A DNA stretch of 38,654 nt from Candidatus Zipacnadia bacterium (GCA_029820875.1 JALGUK010000003.1:1-38654); one strand, 5' to 3'; counted from the stretch's first letter, positions 15,837 to 22,958 are shown. Numbers and translations are program-made. Notes: generated by a model not told the origin, from the sequence alone.

Positions 15837-16072
15837 TGACGCCTGAATGGACTGCTGAATATGACCGTGGCCTCTGGGGGAGGTGGTACGTAACACTGCG
15901 CTGCCACGGCTACCTGGTCGGGGTGGGTTCTGCTAATAGCGTGCAGGAGGCAGTCGAGATAATACTGGACGGGCTGCGGTGCGAGATTCTCGATGCAATC
16001 GAACCTCAACTTGCAGAGCAGGCACACTATGAAGCGATAGAGGAGGAAGAAGCCGATGACACCGGCGGCTAA
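15836..16072 (+). CDS. Small acidic early protein
   Basis: 78 aa; ATG 15836 shares one base with the preceding TAA. 'WTAEYDRGLWGRWYVTLRCHGYLVGVGSANSVQEAVEIILDGL' (in parts) suggests one beta-hairpin plus helix, followed by an acidic tail EEEEADD. Function unknown. The end overlaps the next small gene. Confidence 0.65.
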   Translation: MTPEWTAEYDRGLWGRWYVTLRCHGYLVGVGSANSVQEAVEIILDGLRCEILDAIEPQLAEQAHYEAIEEEEADDTGG

Positions 16073-16235
16073 GCACGTGCTCTCCCTGACGATCCTGGGC
16101 ATCGGTTTCGCGGTGCAAGCAGTCGGGTCTATACTGGTGTTACTCGGCGCAGTTCTGATAAGCGGGTCGGAAGGTGCAGCGAGTTTCCTCATTGGCAGAA
16201 TCGCACGGGAGGAGGAGCAACATGACCGGAATTGA
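16056..16235 (+). CDS. Small membrane protein
   Basis: 59 aa from ATG 16056 with AGGAGG nine bases upstream, ending TGA at 16235. Residues about 8-37 are hydrophobic (VLSLTILGIGFAVQAVGS, then ILVLLGAVLISG), enough for one long or two short membrane helices. The tail is charged (REEEQHDRN). It overlaps both neighbours by 14-17 nt, consistent with tight early packing. Early phage membrane peptides can block superinfection or alter host membranes, but nothing here proves that. Confidence 0.5.
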   Translation: MTPAAKHVLSLTILGIGFAVQAVGSILVLLGAVLISGSEGAASFLIGRIAREEEQHDRN

Positions 16236-16932
16236 ATACGTTGACGAAACCTGGAACCCTGTAACCGGTTGCTCCTGGGTCTCCACCGGTTGCGACAATT
16301 GCTATGCCCGCCGGTTGGCTAAGCGGTTTGGGTGGGATTTCAGGCCGACAGTACACCTTGAACGTCTGGACGAACCTTTGCATTGGAGGAAGCCTCGTCG
16401 GATACTTGTGCCGTCAATGGGCGATTTGTTTCACCGCGATATACCTCTATATGCTATTGCGGCTGTGTGGGCTACAGTGTACGTAGCAAAGCAACACACT
16501 TTCTTCGTGCTGACAAAACGTCCGTTGAGGGCTTTGGGCCTTAAGGCCAAGAGAATAATCTACCCTATGCCGAATCTCTACCTTGGCGTTACGGTAGAAA
16601 ACCAGGATGCTGTATGGCGGCTTGGATGGACTCCGGTAATGCAGATGTGGATTTCCGCCGAGCCGCTGTTGGGGCCGGTTTCGCTTGACCTACCGGATTC
16701 CGGTGTGGAATGGGTAGTCGTCGGCGGCGAGAGCGGCCCTGGAGCAAGGCCGATGAAACTGGAATGGGCACAGCAGATTGTGAACGATTGCCGCGAGGCG
16801 GGTGTCCCTGTATTTGTGAAACAGCTTGGCAATGTCCTGGCGAAAGAACTGGGGCTGAAGTCGCGCAAGGGAAGTGACCCCGCCGAATGGCCGGAATCGC
16901 TTAGGGTGCGCGAGTTTCCGGTAAAGGAGTGA
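16222..16932 (+). CDS. DUF5131 (phage Gp37/Gp68) family protein
   Basis: 236 aa; ATG 16222 has GGGAGGAGGAG four bases upstream. The diagnostic N-terminus is 'ETWNPVTGCSWVSTGCDNCYARRLAKRF' (in parts) with the C-x6-C-x2-C motif (C17, C24, C27). It is followed by 'LVPSMGDLFH', 'FFVLTKRP', 'YLGVTVENQ', 'WISAEPLLGPV', 'WVVVGGESGPGARPM' and 'PVFVKQLG', all typical of the family and compatible with a TIM-barrel, radical-SAM-like protein. The reaction is unknown. Many homologues sit next to a 'three-Cys-motif partner' (TcmP), which I do not see here. Confidence 0.85.
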   Translation: MTGIEYVDETWNPVTGCSWVSTGCDNCYARRLAKRFGWDFRPTVHLERLDEPLHWRKPRRILVPSMGDLFHRDIPLYAIAAVWATVYVAKQHTFFVLTKRPLRALGLKAKRIIYPMPNLYLGVTVENQDAVWRLGWTPVMQMWISAEPLLGPVSLDLPDSGVEWVVVGGESGPGARPMKLEWAQQIVNDCREAGVPVFVKQLGNVLAKELGLKSRKGSDPAEWPESLRVREFPVKE

Positions 16933-16933
16933 C

Positions 16934-17422
16934 ATGCCGATGTCCGAATTGACAAAAAAAGCATGGGAAACCTGGACTGACAGAGACTCTATGTGGGCGT
17001 TTGTGAGGCGCACGAAATTGCCCGACGAGGTACTTATCAGAATGCCGCTCGTGATTCTCAAAGACAGGTTCGAGGCCAGAGGTGACCGCTTACCCGCGCT
17101 CAATGTCTTGCTGAACGCCTTGGACGCGGAGAGTCGTATAGGCGTCAAGATGTTCAGCTCTATGGCAGTTTCGGAAGCAACCAAGTACCTGGTGCGGACT
17201 GCCTCATACGTGAAGGAAGGCGGAAACATCGAGGACTGGTCGGAGGAGATTCTGCTATATGCCCTCGCAGCGAGGGCGGCAACGATAGTCCGCGAGTACG
17301 CCGACGGAAATACGTATGCGCTAACGATGGCATGGCGTCTGGCCGACGATTTGCAACCTTACGAGCACGAGATACGGCTTGCAGTGCCGTGGGAGGCTGT
17401 AGAGCCAGAACCAAAGGAATGA
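16934..17422 (+). CDS. Helical early protein, unknown
   Basis: 162 aa. GGAG lies four bases before ATG 16934 and ten before ATG 16940, so either start is possible. The protein is all-helical in appearance (TKKAWETWTDRDSMWAFVRR, LPALNVLLNALDAESRIG, LLYALAARAATIVREYADG) with no catalytic motif. It is coupled by ATGA to the next gene. Not the expected TcmP partner of DUF5131 by any motif I can see. Confidence 0.65.
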   Translation: MPMSELTKKAWETWTDRDSMWAFVRRTKLPDEVLIRMPLVILKDRFEARGDRLPALNVLLNALDAESRIGVKMFSSMAVSEATKYLVRTASYVKEGGNIEDWSEEILLYALAARAATIVREYADGNTYALTMAWRLADDLQPYEHEIRLAVPWEAVEPEPKE

Positions 17423-17679
17423 GAAGCCAAATGTCTAAGCCCAGCCTGACAATGTATGAGGTTGAATACCTGCTCACCCGTCACCAAAACGTGAAAGTCA
17501 CGCTGGACGGACATAGCTGTGTAATCAAGCCCCGCTGGAGGCGGTTTCTGGTGTATCTTTATGACTATGATGCACGCTGCTGGTGGGAACATGACGTCCG
17601 CACCGTCGAAACCATTGACAAAGTTCTGGATGTAGTGAAAGGTTGGCTGAGGATAGACGGTTCCACGAGGGGACGGTAA
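17419..17679 (+). CDS. Small early hypothetical protein
   Basis: 86 aa from ATG 17419 (ATGA with the previous stop); ATG 17431 is an alternative with a better distance to AAAGGA. The core 'TMYEVEYLLTRHQNVKVTLDGHSCVIKPRWRRFLVYLYD' (in parts) is beta-rich, followed by a tryptophan pair (CWWEHD) and a helix. Function unknown. Confidence 0.6.
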   Translation: MRSQMSKPSLTMYEVEYLLTRHQNVKVTLDGHSCVIKPRWRRFLVYLYDYDARCWWEHDVRTVETIDKVLDVVKGWLRIDGSTRGR

Positions 17680-17681
17680 AT

Positions 17682-18131
17682 GTGGGTAAATATGACAGCC
17701 TAAAGACGCGGCTATATGAAGTGCTCTTTGACTTGAGCGAGCTTGAAGAGCGGATTAAGGCAAGGAGGTACAAAAAGGCGGATGAGTCTTTTGCCCACTT
17801 TGCCAAAGTCCAACAAGGGATTCATGGGCTTATAGATGGCCTTCACTGTTTGAGCGTAGAAGGATTTGGAGAATTGTGGAACTCTGGAGAGGATAGCAAA
17901 ATTGACGCGGATTCCACCGCAGAGGTCATTGAATTGCTCGATAAACTCACGAAAGGATGGGCAAAGAGCCAATCGCCGGACGAGGGAACCTCTTCAATGA
18001 CCTTCGAGAATAAGGGATTTGGCGAAGTGACCAAGCGGCTCATTGGGAAGCGCAAGGATGCGTTAGATGCACTTGCAAAGCAGGATGCTGAATCAGACCG
18101 AGATTCAGCAGAAAGGAAGGGGACTGATTGA
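17682..18131 (+). CDS. Early helical hypothetical protein
   Basis: 149 aa from GTG 17682, with GAGGGG nine bases upstream, right after the previous TAA. N-terminal 'YDSLKTRLYEVLFDLSELEERIKARRYKKADESF' (in parts) is a helical hairpin, and the C-terminal third is charged (KRLIGKRKDALDALAKQDAESDRD). No domain recognised. The stop overlaps the next ATG (TGATG). Confidence 0.65.
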   Translation: MGKYDSLKTRLYEVLFDLSELEERIKARRYKKADESFAHFAKVQQGIHGLIDGLHCLSVEGFGELWNSGEDSKIDADSTAEVIELLDKLTKGWAKSQSPDEGTSSMTFENKGFGEVTKRLIGKRKDALDALAKQDAESDRDSAERKGTD

Positions 18132-18460
18132 TGGCTGTGATACAGGTAATAATCTGCAAATTGCTCGCTTGGCTGGGAGCCGCATGGATAGTCATACTGC
18201 TGATTAAAGCCATTGCAGCGCGACTGGGCAAGTGCGAGGACGGGACTCGCGAGCCTGAAAGGTGGGAGGAGGGTACTGCTGGTGAAAGCATGGTATTCCG
18301 CCCCAATAGAGAGCCACTACTGGTATTTTACGGGCCACCTGAGCACGCAGCGCCGCCTGGAAGGAAACGAGCCACCAAAGCAGTTCTCGCCCTTTTCTCC
18401 GATGGAAGAATCTGGATAAAGGGCAAGTATTACCGTCTGATAGAGGAGGAGTCTCAATGA
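18131..18460 (+). CDS. Early single-pass membrane protein (paralogue 1)
   Basis: 109 aa. Residues 3-30 form a membrane segment (VIQVIICKLLAWLGAAWIVI), followed by a charged, proline-rich linker and a C-terminal 'AVLALFSDGRIWIKGKYYRLI' beta part. The N-terminal pattern V-I-C-K-hydrophobic-W-G-A-W resembles the protein at 18672-18962, so the two may be duplicates. Probably inserted in the host membrane with its C-terminus in the cytoplasm. Function unknown. Confidence 0.65.
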   Translation: MAVIQVIICKLLAWLGAAWIVILLIKAIAARLGKCEDGTREPERWEEGTAGESMVFRPNREPLLVFYGPPEHAAPPGRKRATKAVLALFSDGRIWIKGKYYRLIEEESQ

Positions 18461-18654
18461 CCATGTACGGGCGAGAAAGTGAGCACAACCAGATGACCAG
18501 CGGGCCGCCCGTCAATGTTTTGCGGGAACCGACTACTACAATGCCCCCTGTACAGCGCAAACATACGGGAACCGGTGATGACCCGCGAATTATCCACCTT
18601 TACCTGCCGGCGATAATCGTCCTGAGGAACAACCAAACTACTTATGCGCATTGA
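18457..18654 (+). CDS. Small early hypothetical protein
   Basis: 65 aa, ATG overlapping the preceding TGA (ATGA), with GAGGAGGAG five bases upstream. The sequence is polar and Thr/Pro/Asn-rich, ending 'PRIIHLYLPAIIVLRNNQTTYAH', one hydrophobic strand. No family recognised. Confidence 0.55.
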   Translation: MTMYGRESEHNQMTSGPPVNVLREPTTTMPPVQRKHTGTGDDPRIIHLYLPAIIVLRNNQTTYAH

Positions 18655-18671
18655 TGAGAGGAGGACGCCCG

Positions 18672-18962
18672 ATGACCGTAATCTGCAAGATTATATTCTG
18701 GGGAGCCGTAGGATGGACGATTTGTTACCTGGCGATTGGTTCGATAGCGGCGGCGATTCGGTCGGCGCAGTTGAGCAGGCGGCTACGACGGGCCAAGGAA
18801 GAGGAATCGGCCAAGGCTACCAAGCAGATGTACGGCCAACTCAGCGAGTTCGCCTTTTACCCCGATGACCTTTATGCCCTTGATAGCGAGCCGGTTATCG
18901 TAGAACCGAAGGACCCGCTGGTGGAGGGAGATACGGAAGAGGCCGAGGGCGAGAGCATTTGA
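18672..18962 (+). CDS. Early single-pass membrane protein (paralogue 2)
   Basis: 96 aa; ATG 18672 has AGGAGG seven bases upstream, which places it over ATG 18654. Residues 2-29 are a membrane segment (VICKIIFWGAVGWTICYLA, then IGSIAAAI), followed by an arginine-rich juxtamembrane stretch (SRRLRRAKEEE) and an acidic tail. The N-terminal motif matches the 18131-18460 protein. Its stop codon lies within the left arm of the structured RNA downstream. Confidence 0.65.
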   Translation: MTVICKIIFWGAVGWTICYLAIGSIAAAIRSAQLSRRLRRAKEEESAKATKQMYGQLSEFAFYPDDLYALDSEPVIVEPKDPLVEGDTEEAEGESI

Positions 18963-19051
18963 GGGAGCGCGGCTGTGCGGGGTGAAACAGAACGGTGCCG
19001 ACGAGGTGCCAGCGCGAAAGCGTGGCAGAGTTCTGCCGAGCCGCGCCCCTC
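18961..19051 (+). ncRNA. Highly folded intergenic RNA with GAAA tetraloop
   Basis: Helix 1 pairs 18961-18974 (A18966 bulged) with 19039-19051: 13 bp. A 3-bp helix (18978-18980 with 19036-19038) stacks inside. Helix 2 pairs CAGAAC (18988-18993) with GTTCTG (19030-19035). Helix 3 pairs 19007-19015 (G19012 bulged) with 19020-19027 and is closed by a GAAA tetraloop (19016-19019). Together about 30 bp are nested, with conserved-looking internal loops GGTGAAA and GGTGCCGACGAGG. The element fills the gap before the zinc-ribbon gene. I do not recognise a known RNA family. Confidence 0.6.
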
Positions 19052-19076
19052 TAATCACTGAAAGGAGATGCCGACC

Positions 19077-19472
19077 ATGACTGGCTACTGTAAAGTTTGT
19101 GGGCAATATACTGACCTTATCGGGCCTTTGCAAGAATGCCCCGATTGTGCCAGTAGGCTCGATAGGCAATATGCTTGCAACCAGGTGGCCGAGTGGCTAA
19201 GACGAAATGCCGATATTAGCAAGTGTAGTGCCCGAATGGTCTCCGGCCTGACAGGCCGAGATGAGTTTGAACCACTTTGCAGAGAAGCCCGTACTATACT
19301 GCGTAGCGTATGCGGACTTAATGGCGAACAGGCCGAGGACAAATATTCGCATTTGTTCAAGCACGACCCTACCGTCAGCCGCATGAGCTTCGCGCGATGG
19401 TACAAAGCCATATTCAAGGCCGTTCGTAAGGAAGCACGGCGGGCTAATATAACGAAGGAGGAAAAACAATGA
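19077..19472 (+). CDS. Zinc-ribbon early protein
   Basis: 131 aa from ATG 19077, with AAAGGAG nine bases upstream; ATG 19068 is too close to that site. The N-terminus has two CxxC knuckles (CKVCG and CPDC), a zinc ribbon, followed by a basic helical domain (WLRRNADISK, FARWYKAIFKAVRKEARR). Likely binds nucleic acid or a host protein. It lies directly after the folded RNA element, which would form its 5' untranslated region. The last bases overlap the next ATG (ATGA). Confidence 0.65.
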   Translation: MTGYCKVCGQYTDLIGPLQECPDCASRLDRQYACNQVAEWLRRNADISKCSARMVSGLTGRDEFEPLCREARTILRSVCGLNGEQAEDKYSHLFKHDPTVSRMSFARWYKAIFKAVRKEARRANITKEEKQ

Positions 19473-19765
19473 TAGTGCCCGATGTAGATTATCGCAACGC
19501 AGTAGAGGCTATTGACCAACTAATGGACTCCATTCGTGACCTACTGGAAGATGAGGGAGGTTACCGCAACCAGATTCGTATTGCGGAGGACCCCGATGTT
19601 GCTTGGGCAGTAGTGAGAGATGCGGGCGGCGAAGTTGAGGACCTCACGTTGCTGTATCACTCAGAAAATCCTGCAGAGATTGTGGCATATTTGCTCGGTT
19701 CGCTTAGGGGGAAAGGCTGGAGGGTAATAAAAGATGAAGAAGATGAGGAAGATGAGGAGGACTGA
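19469..19765 (+). CDS. Small acidic early protein
   Basis: 98 aa with AAGGAGG seven bases upstream and ATGA coupling. Residues 5-85 look like a compact alpha/beta domain (VDYRNAVEAIDQLMDSIRDLLEDEGG, in parts, and AEIVAYLLGSLRGKGW), and the tail is a pure Asp/Glu run. Acidic tails of this kind can mimic DNA, but no DNA-mimic family is recognised. Confidence 0.65.
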   Translation: MIVPDVDYRNAVEAIDQLMDSIRDLLEDEGGYRNQIRIAEDPDVAWAVVRDAGGEVEDLTLLYHSENPAEIVAYLLGSLRGKGWRVIKDEEDEEDEED

Positions 19766-19767
19766 CC

Positions 19768-19971
19768 ATGTTCGACCGCGCTGAGCCGGAGACATTTTGG
19801 GAGCACTTGCGGGATGTGTGGCGCGTGCTTACGTGCAGTCATTGGCGTAGCGGAATTATCGAGTGGGTTGAAGCGGAGGATTATGACTTGCGTATATGTA
19901 CCCGATGCGGCTTGGTTTTGGAGGTCATACCCAAATCAAGTAATACAGATGCACAATCCGAGGAGGGGTAA
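19768..19971 (+). CDS. Small early protein with CxxC motif
   Basis: 67 aa directly after the preceding TGA; GAGGAGG provides the ribosome site. 'VLTCSHWRSGIIEW' and 'RICTRCGLVLEV' hold three or four possible metal-binding cysteine/histidine residues, resembling a small zinc knuckle. Function unknown. Confidence 0.6.
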   Translation: MFDRAEPETFWEHLRDVWRVLTCSHWRSGIIEWVEAEDYDLRICTRCGLVLEVIPKSSNTDAQSEEG

Positions 19972-19975
19972 CGAT

Positions 19976-20224
19976 ATGCTGACCGCTGAGCCTACGCTTA
20001 AGGAGCGCCAGTGTAAGTGCGGACGCACAATATGGGGGCCAACAGGTACACGGTTTTGGGTATGCACTTGGCAGAAATGGGATTCATCATGTACGAATAC
20101 GAAATATCCAATAGACGGTGGTTGCAAGGAAACCATTCTGATAGACGTCGGCCTTGACGCCAAGTTCTGCCCGTATTGCGGAGGGGGGCCGACAAACCAA
20201 CCCAAAGAGGAGGATGAGGAATGA
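19976..20224 (+). CDS. Small zinc-binding early protein
   Basis: 82 aa from ATG 19976 (GAGGAGGGG upstream). Cysteines occur as CKCG near residue 13, C at WVCTW, CTN and CKE in the middle, and CPYCGG near the C-terminus, a rubredoxin/zinc-ribbon-like set. The tail is acidic. ATGA coupling joins it to the next gene. Function unknown; probably metal-stabilised. Confidence 0.65.
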   Translation: MLTAEPTLKERQCKCGRTIWGPTGTRFWVCTWQKWDSSCTNTKYPIDGGCKETILIDVGLDAKFCPYCGGGPTNQPKEEDEE

Positions 20225-20454
20225 CCTACTACCAAAAGTGCAAGCGATATGCCAGAATCCTTTCGTCCAAATGGCGTACTCCACTTGATTTGCGGTGTGT
20301 CCAGGATGACCCACGTTTGTGGTACGCAGAAATAAGACCTTGGTGGCTGCGGGATTGGTATATAATAGCCTCAGGCCGCACCCGTGAGTCGGCTTGTAAG
20401 CACCTATGGCAGATACTCGTTGAGGATTATGGAGTGAAGGAGGATGAGCTATGA
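20221..20454 (+). CDS. MTYYQKC-family small protein, intact copy
   Basis: 77 aa, ATG overlapping the previous TGA. Sequence runs 'MTYYQKCKRYARILSS', a tryptophan-rich middle (RLWYAEIRPWWLRDWYIIAS), then 'GRTRESACKHLWQILVEDYGVKEDEL'. The next gene starts with the same peptide and carries the same C-terminal peptide in another frame, so this is the intact member of a tandem duplication. The fold looks like a small beta-sheet with one helix. Function unknown. Confidence 0.65.
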   Translation: MTYYQKCKRYARILSSKWRTPLDLRCVQDDPRLWYAEIRPWWLRDWYIIASGRTRESACKHLWQILVEDYGVKEDEL

Positions 20455-20670
20455 CCTACTATCAAAAGTGTAGGCAGTATGCTAAGAGAAGCGGTGGTTT
20501 CTTTAATGCTTATCGGTATACTGCTGCCCCCCTGGCGGTCTGGCATGTAATTGCAAGTAGTGAATTGATAAATCGCTATGCTGTGGTGAATGCTTGGCAC
20601 CCGCGAATCAGCCTGCAAGAGACTTTGGGAAACGCTCGTTGAGGATTATGGAGTGGAGGACACGGGGTAA
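20451..20670 (+). pseudogene. MTYYQKC-family second copy, frameshifted
   Basis: The frame from ATG 20451 stops at 20642 after 63 residues (MTYYQKCRQYAKRS ... VWHVIAS ... NAR). Reading from 20596 in the +1 frame gives GTRESACKRLWETLVEDYGVEDTG and a TAA at 20668-20670, which matches the C-terminus of the intact copy just upstream. The copy has therefore gained an insertion (about 13 codons after VIAS) and a net frameshift near 20590-20596. A decayed duplicate is most likely. Programmed frameshifting or a base-calling error would also explain it. Confidence 0.65.
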
Positions 20671-20680
20671 CACCCGTGTC
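20659..20680 (+). terminator. Hairpin after the small early gene cluster
   Basis: GACACGGG (20659-20666) pairs exactly with CCCGTGTC (20673-20680) around a 6-nt loop. No T-tract follows, so it may pause, process or weakly terminate. It spans the end of the frameshifted copy. Confidence 0.5.
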
Positions 20681-20841
20681 TCGCGCGCATAGAAGCCCGC
20701 TGTGTGGTTTCCAGCGCGAATTAGTATCGCACTACCAGACAAGCACTTCGGAGGCTTACAGGCCGTTTATGACGCTCCTACCATATAACGTTTACATTGT
20801 AAGCCGCGCCAACTTCTACCATTTGCGAGGGGGAAAGGTAA
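20671..20841 (+). other. 171-bp spacer before the lytic transglycosylase gene
   Basis: No convincing gene. A frame from GTG 20676 is open but has no ribosome site and runs out of phase into the transglycosylase gene. The stretch contains GC-rich short inverted repeats near its start (CGCGC/GCGCG) and turns AT-richer toward 20800. I see no good promoter here. Confidence 0.4.
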
Positions 20842-21255
20842 ATGATAGCCACACTGGTCGCGCTGATACTCGCCGCAAACCCGATGCTCAAAGCGCCGAA
20901 GCCCGAAGTTGCTGCAAAGCACATGCTCATTCTGCAGAAGCGCACCGGTGTCCCCGCCCGTGTCCTGGAGGCCGTGATTTACCAGGAGTCCCGCTGGTAC
21001 CCAGGCTGTAGGGGTAGAGCGGATGAGGTCGGGCTATGTCAGATTCACCCATGTCATAATCCCCCCAAGGGCTGGACGGCACAAATGGACTGGGCAGCGA
21101 ATCACCTGGCGATGCTGCGCAAGCGGTACGGCAATTGGGAAGTCGCACTCGCCGCGTATAACGGTGGGCCTGGGAAACGACACATTAGGCGTTGCAGGCG
21201 ATACGCGAGGCGCGTCCTCCGAAGGGCGAATGGCAATGGAAGCGCCCAAAACTGA
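20842..21255 (+). CDS. Secreted-type lytic transglycosylase (SLT fold)
   Basis: 137 aa. Residues 1-15 are a short hydrophobic signal or anchor (MIATLVALILAANPML). The SLT core follows: catalytic-type Glu49 in 'VIYQESRWYPG', 'EVGLCQIHP' (64-70), and 'AAYNGGPG' near 104-111, the diagnostic lysozyme-like motifs. Lytic transglycosylases cleave the MurNAc-GlcNAc bond with 1,6-anhydro formation. Virion-associated versions help DNA entry, but this one is in the early replication operon, directly before and overlapping the helicase. A role in wall entry, superinfection control or lysis is possible. The basic C-terminus is short. Confidence 0.8.
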   Translation: MIATLVALILAANPMLKAPKPEVAAKHMLILQKRTGVPARVLEAVIYQESRWYPGCRGRADEVGLCQIHPCHNPPKGWTAQMDWAANHLAMLRKRYGNWEVALAAYNGGPGKRHIRRCRRYARRVLRRANGNGSAQN

Positions 21256-22642
21256 ACAGGCCGCCCCACAGGATATAAAGGCCGAGCAGGCATGTCTGGG
21301 CTGCATGTTACTGGAGCCGGAGGCAATTGCTCAGGCGCTGGCAATCGTCGAGGCCGACGACTTCTACTACACAGCGCACAGAGCGATAGCCCGCGCCGTG
21401 CAGGCGCTTCACGGGCGCGGCGAACCTGTTGACCTGGTGACGGTCGCTGACGAGCTGCGCAAGCACGACGCCCTGGACGACGTGGGCGGCGCGAGCTACC
21501 TGGCGCACTTAATTGACACGGTGGCAACCACAGCTCACGTCTCCCGGTATGCTCAAAGCGTGCTCACTAAGGCGAGGATGCGGGACTTCATTCGCCTCAG
21601 CGCCGAGCTGGGCAAGCGCTCCACCAACGGGACTACGCCTGACGAGGTGCTTGACTGGCTGTCAAAGCGGCTTCTGGCCGCCCGCAAACGCGCCAAAAGC
21701 GCCCACGCAAAGCCCGCAGGTGACTGGCGCACAGCGGCATGGGAAACCCTGGAGCTGGCCGCCCAGGAGTACAAGGCCACCGGCGGCACACCGCGCGGCG
21801 TGCTCTTCGGCATGGCTGGCAAGGGCGGCCTGGACTTCGCCCTGCATGGCGTAAAGCCCCCGTCGCTGGTAGCAATACTCGCCCGCGAGGGCTGGGGCAA
21901 GACAACGCTCATCCTCCAGGCCATCGTCCGCTCCACGATTCAGCCCCGTCGCGGGATGCCCGCTGCAATCTTCTCGCTCGAAATGCCCGTCCAACATCAA
22001 CTTTTCCCCAAGCTCGCCTGTATGACCGCCGGTATCCCGAAGGCCATAGCCCTGCGCGGTGCGCTCAAGCCAGAGCAGTGGAAGCGGATGGCCGCCGCCT
22101 TCGAGAAGATACGGCGTAGCCCGCTGCACCTCGTGGACAGCGCAAGCTTCACCATAGCCGATATTGAGCGCGAACTGCGCACATTGCACCGCGAATCGCA
22201 GATTCGTGTTTGCGCGATTGACTACATACAACTAATCAGCAGCGACCTGCACGCCGCGCGCTTTGAGCAGCTCGACGACATCGCCCGCCGCCTGCTTGCG
22301 CTGGCCCAGGAACTCAATATCGTCATCATCGTCGGGAGCCAACAGACAGCAGTGGGCGATTACACCCAAACCAAAGGCTCGCGTGGGCTTGACGAGGCCG
22401 CCGACATCGTGATACAGATACGGCGCGGCAGGAAGAGCGGGCTGAGCGAGGACAAGCAGTACAACACCCACCTCGGCTATCTCCTGGTGCGCAAGGACCG
22501 GATGGGTGACGCCGCCGGTAAGCGCATCCCTTACGTCTTTGACAAACTGCGCGACAGGTACTGGAGCGTCCCCGATCTGCAGGAAGCGTACAGCAGAGGC
22601 CAGCCCGACCTGCCGCCTATGGAGGACAACGATGATGAATAG
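21236..22642 (+). CDS. dnaB: DnaB-type replicative helicase
   Basis: 468 aa; ATG 21236 is nine bases after GAAGGG and better spaced than ATG 21230. The DnaB N-terminal domain is clear (KAEQACLGCMLLEPEAIAQA, FYYTAHRAIARAV, VGGASYLAHLIDTV). A linker follows, and then the RecA-like motor: Walker A EGWGKTT (218-224), 'AIFSLEMPVQHQ' (H1a-type), Walker B VCAIDYIQ with D329, 'GSQQTA', 'GLDEAADIVIQI', and an arginine-finger region 'VRKDRMG'. It unwinds DNA 5'-3' at the fork. No phage primase or polymerase gene is present, so it must work with the host primase and Pol III, and no DnaC-like loader is visible. Confidence 0.93.
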   Translation: MEAPKTEQAAPQDIKAEQACLGCMLLEPEAIAQALAIVEADDFYYTAHRAIARAVQALHGRGEPVDLVTVADELRKHDALDDVGGASYLAHLIDTVATTAHVSRYAQSVLTKARMRDFIRLSAELGKRSTNGTTPDEVLDWLSKRLLAARKRAKSAHAKPAGDWRTAAWETLELAAQEYKATGGTPRGVLFGMAGKGGLDFALHGVKPPSLVAILAREGWGKTTLILQAIVRSTIQPRRGMPAAIFSLEMPVQHQLFPKLACMTAGIPKAIALRGALKPEQWKRMAAAFEKIRRSPLHLVDSASFTIADIERELRTLHRESQIRVCAIDYIQLISSDLHAARFEQLDDIARRLLALAQELNIVIIVGSQQTAVGDYTQTKGSRGLDEAADIVIQIRRGRKSGLSEDKQYNTHLGYLLVRKDRMGDAAGKRIPYVFDKLRDRYWSVPDLQEAYSRGQPDLPPMEDNDDE

Positions 22643-22958
22643 GACGCGCAAGGGCACCCAGGGCGAAAGAGACGTGAGACGCTGGCTCGAGGACCAGGGC
22701 TTCGAGGTCTATCGCAGCACTTGCTCGGCGGGCACGTTCGACCTCATAGGCTTCAGAATCGTCGAGACCGACACCGGATCCCGCATTGAGGTCCGCGCCG
22801 TGCAGGTCAAGCGGTTCGGCAAGAAGCGGTCATACGGCAGAAAAGCTCTGCTCGCAAAGCTCGGCGAGTGGTCAGGCTTTGCCTGGATAACCCCAATACT
22901 TGCGGAAAGGCAGGACAGGCATGAGTGGCGTTACGACTGCGCTACCCCCCAAAGTTGA
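22632..22958 (+). CDS. Hjc-like / PD-(D/E)XK endonuclease
   Basis: 108 aa, ATG 22632 within the end of the helicase gene, GGAGG six bases upstream. 'KGTQGERDVRRWLEDQGFEVYRS' carries the catalytic Glu12. 'AGTFDLIGF' has D37, and 'EVRAVQVKRFG' has Q58 and K60. Together they are the E...D...(E/Q)xK core of small Holliday-junction-resolvase-like nucleases. The size (108 aa) fits an Hjc-like single domain. Likely resolves branched replication or recombination DNA before packaging. Gln replaces the common Glu in the ExK motif, which occurs in this superfamily. Confidence 0.75.
   Translation: MMNRTRKGTQGERDVRRWLEDQGFEVYRSTCSAGTFDLIGFRIVETDTGSRIEVRAVQVKRFGKKRSYGRKALLAKLGEWSGFAWITPILAERQDRHEWRYDCATPQS

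Noticed and set aside
20676..21011. Plus-strand frame of 111 codons before and into the transglycosylase gene
   Set aside because: No SD; its second half is the out-of-phase reading of a clear SLT gene.
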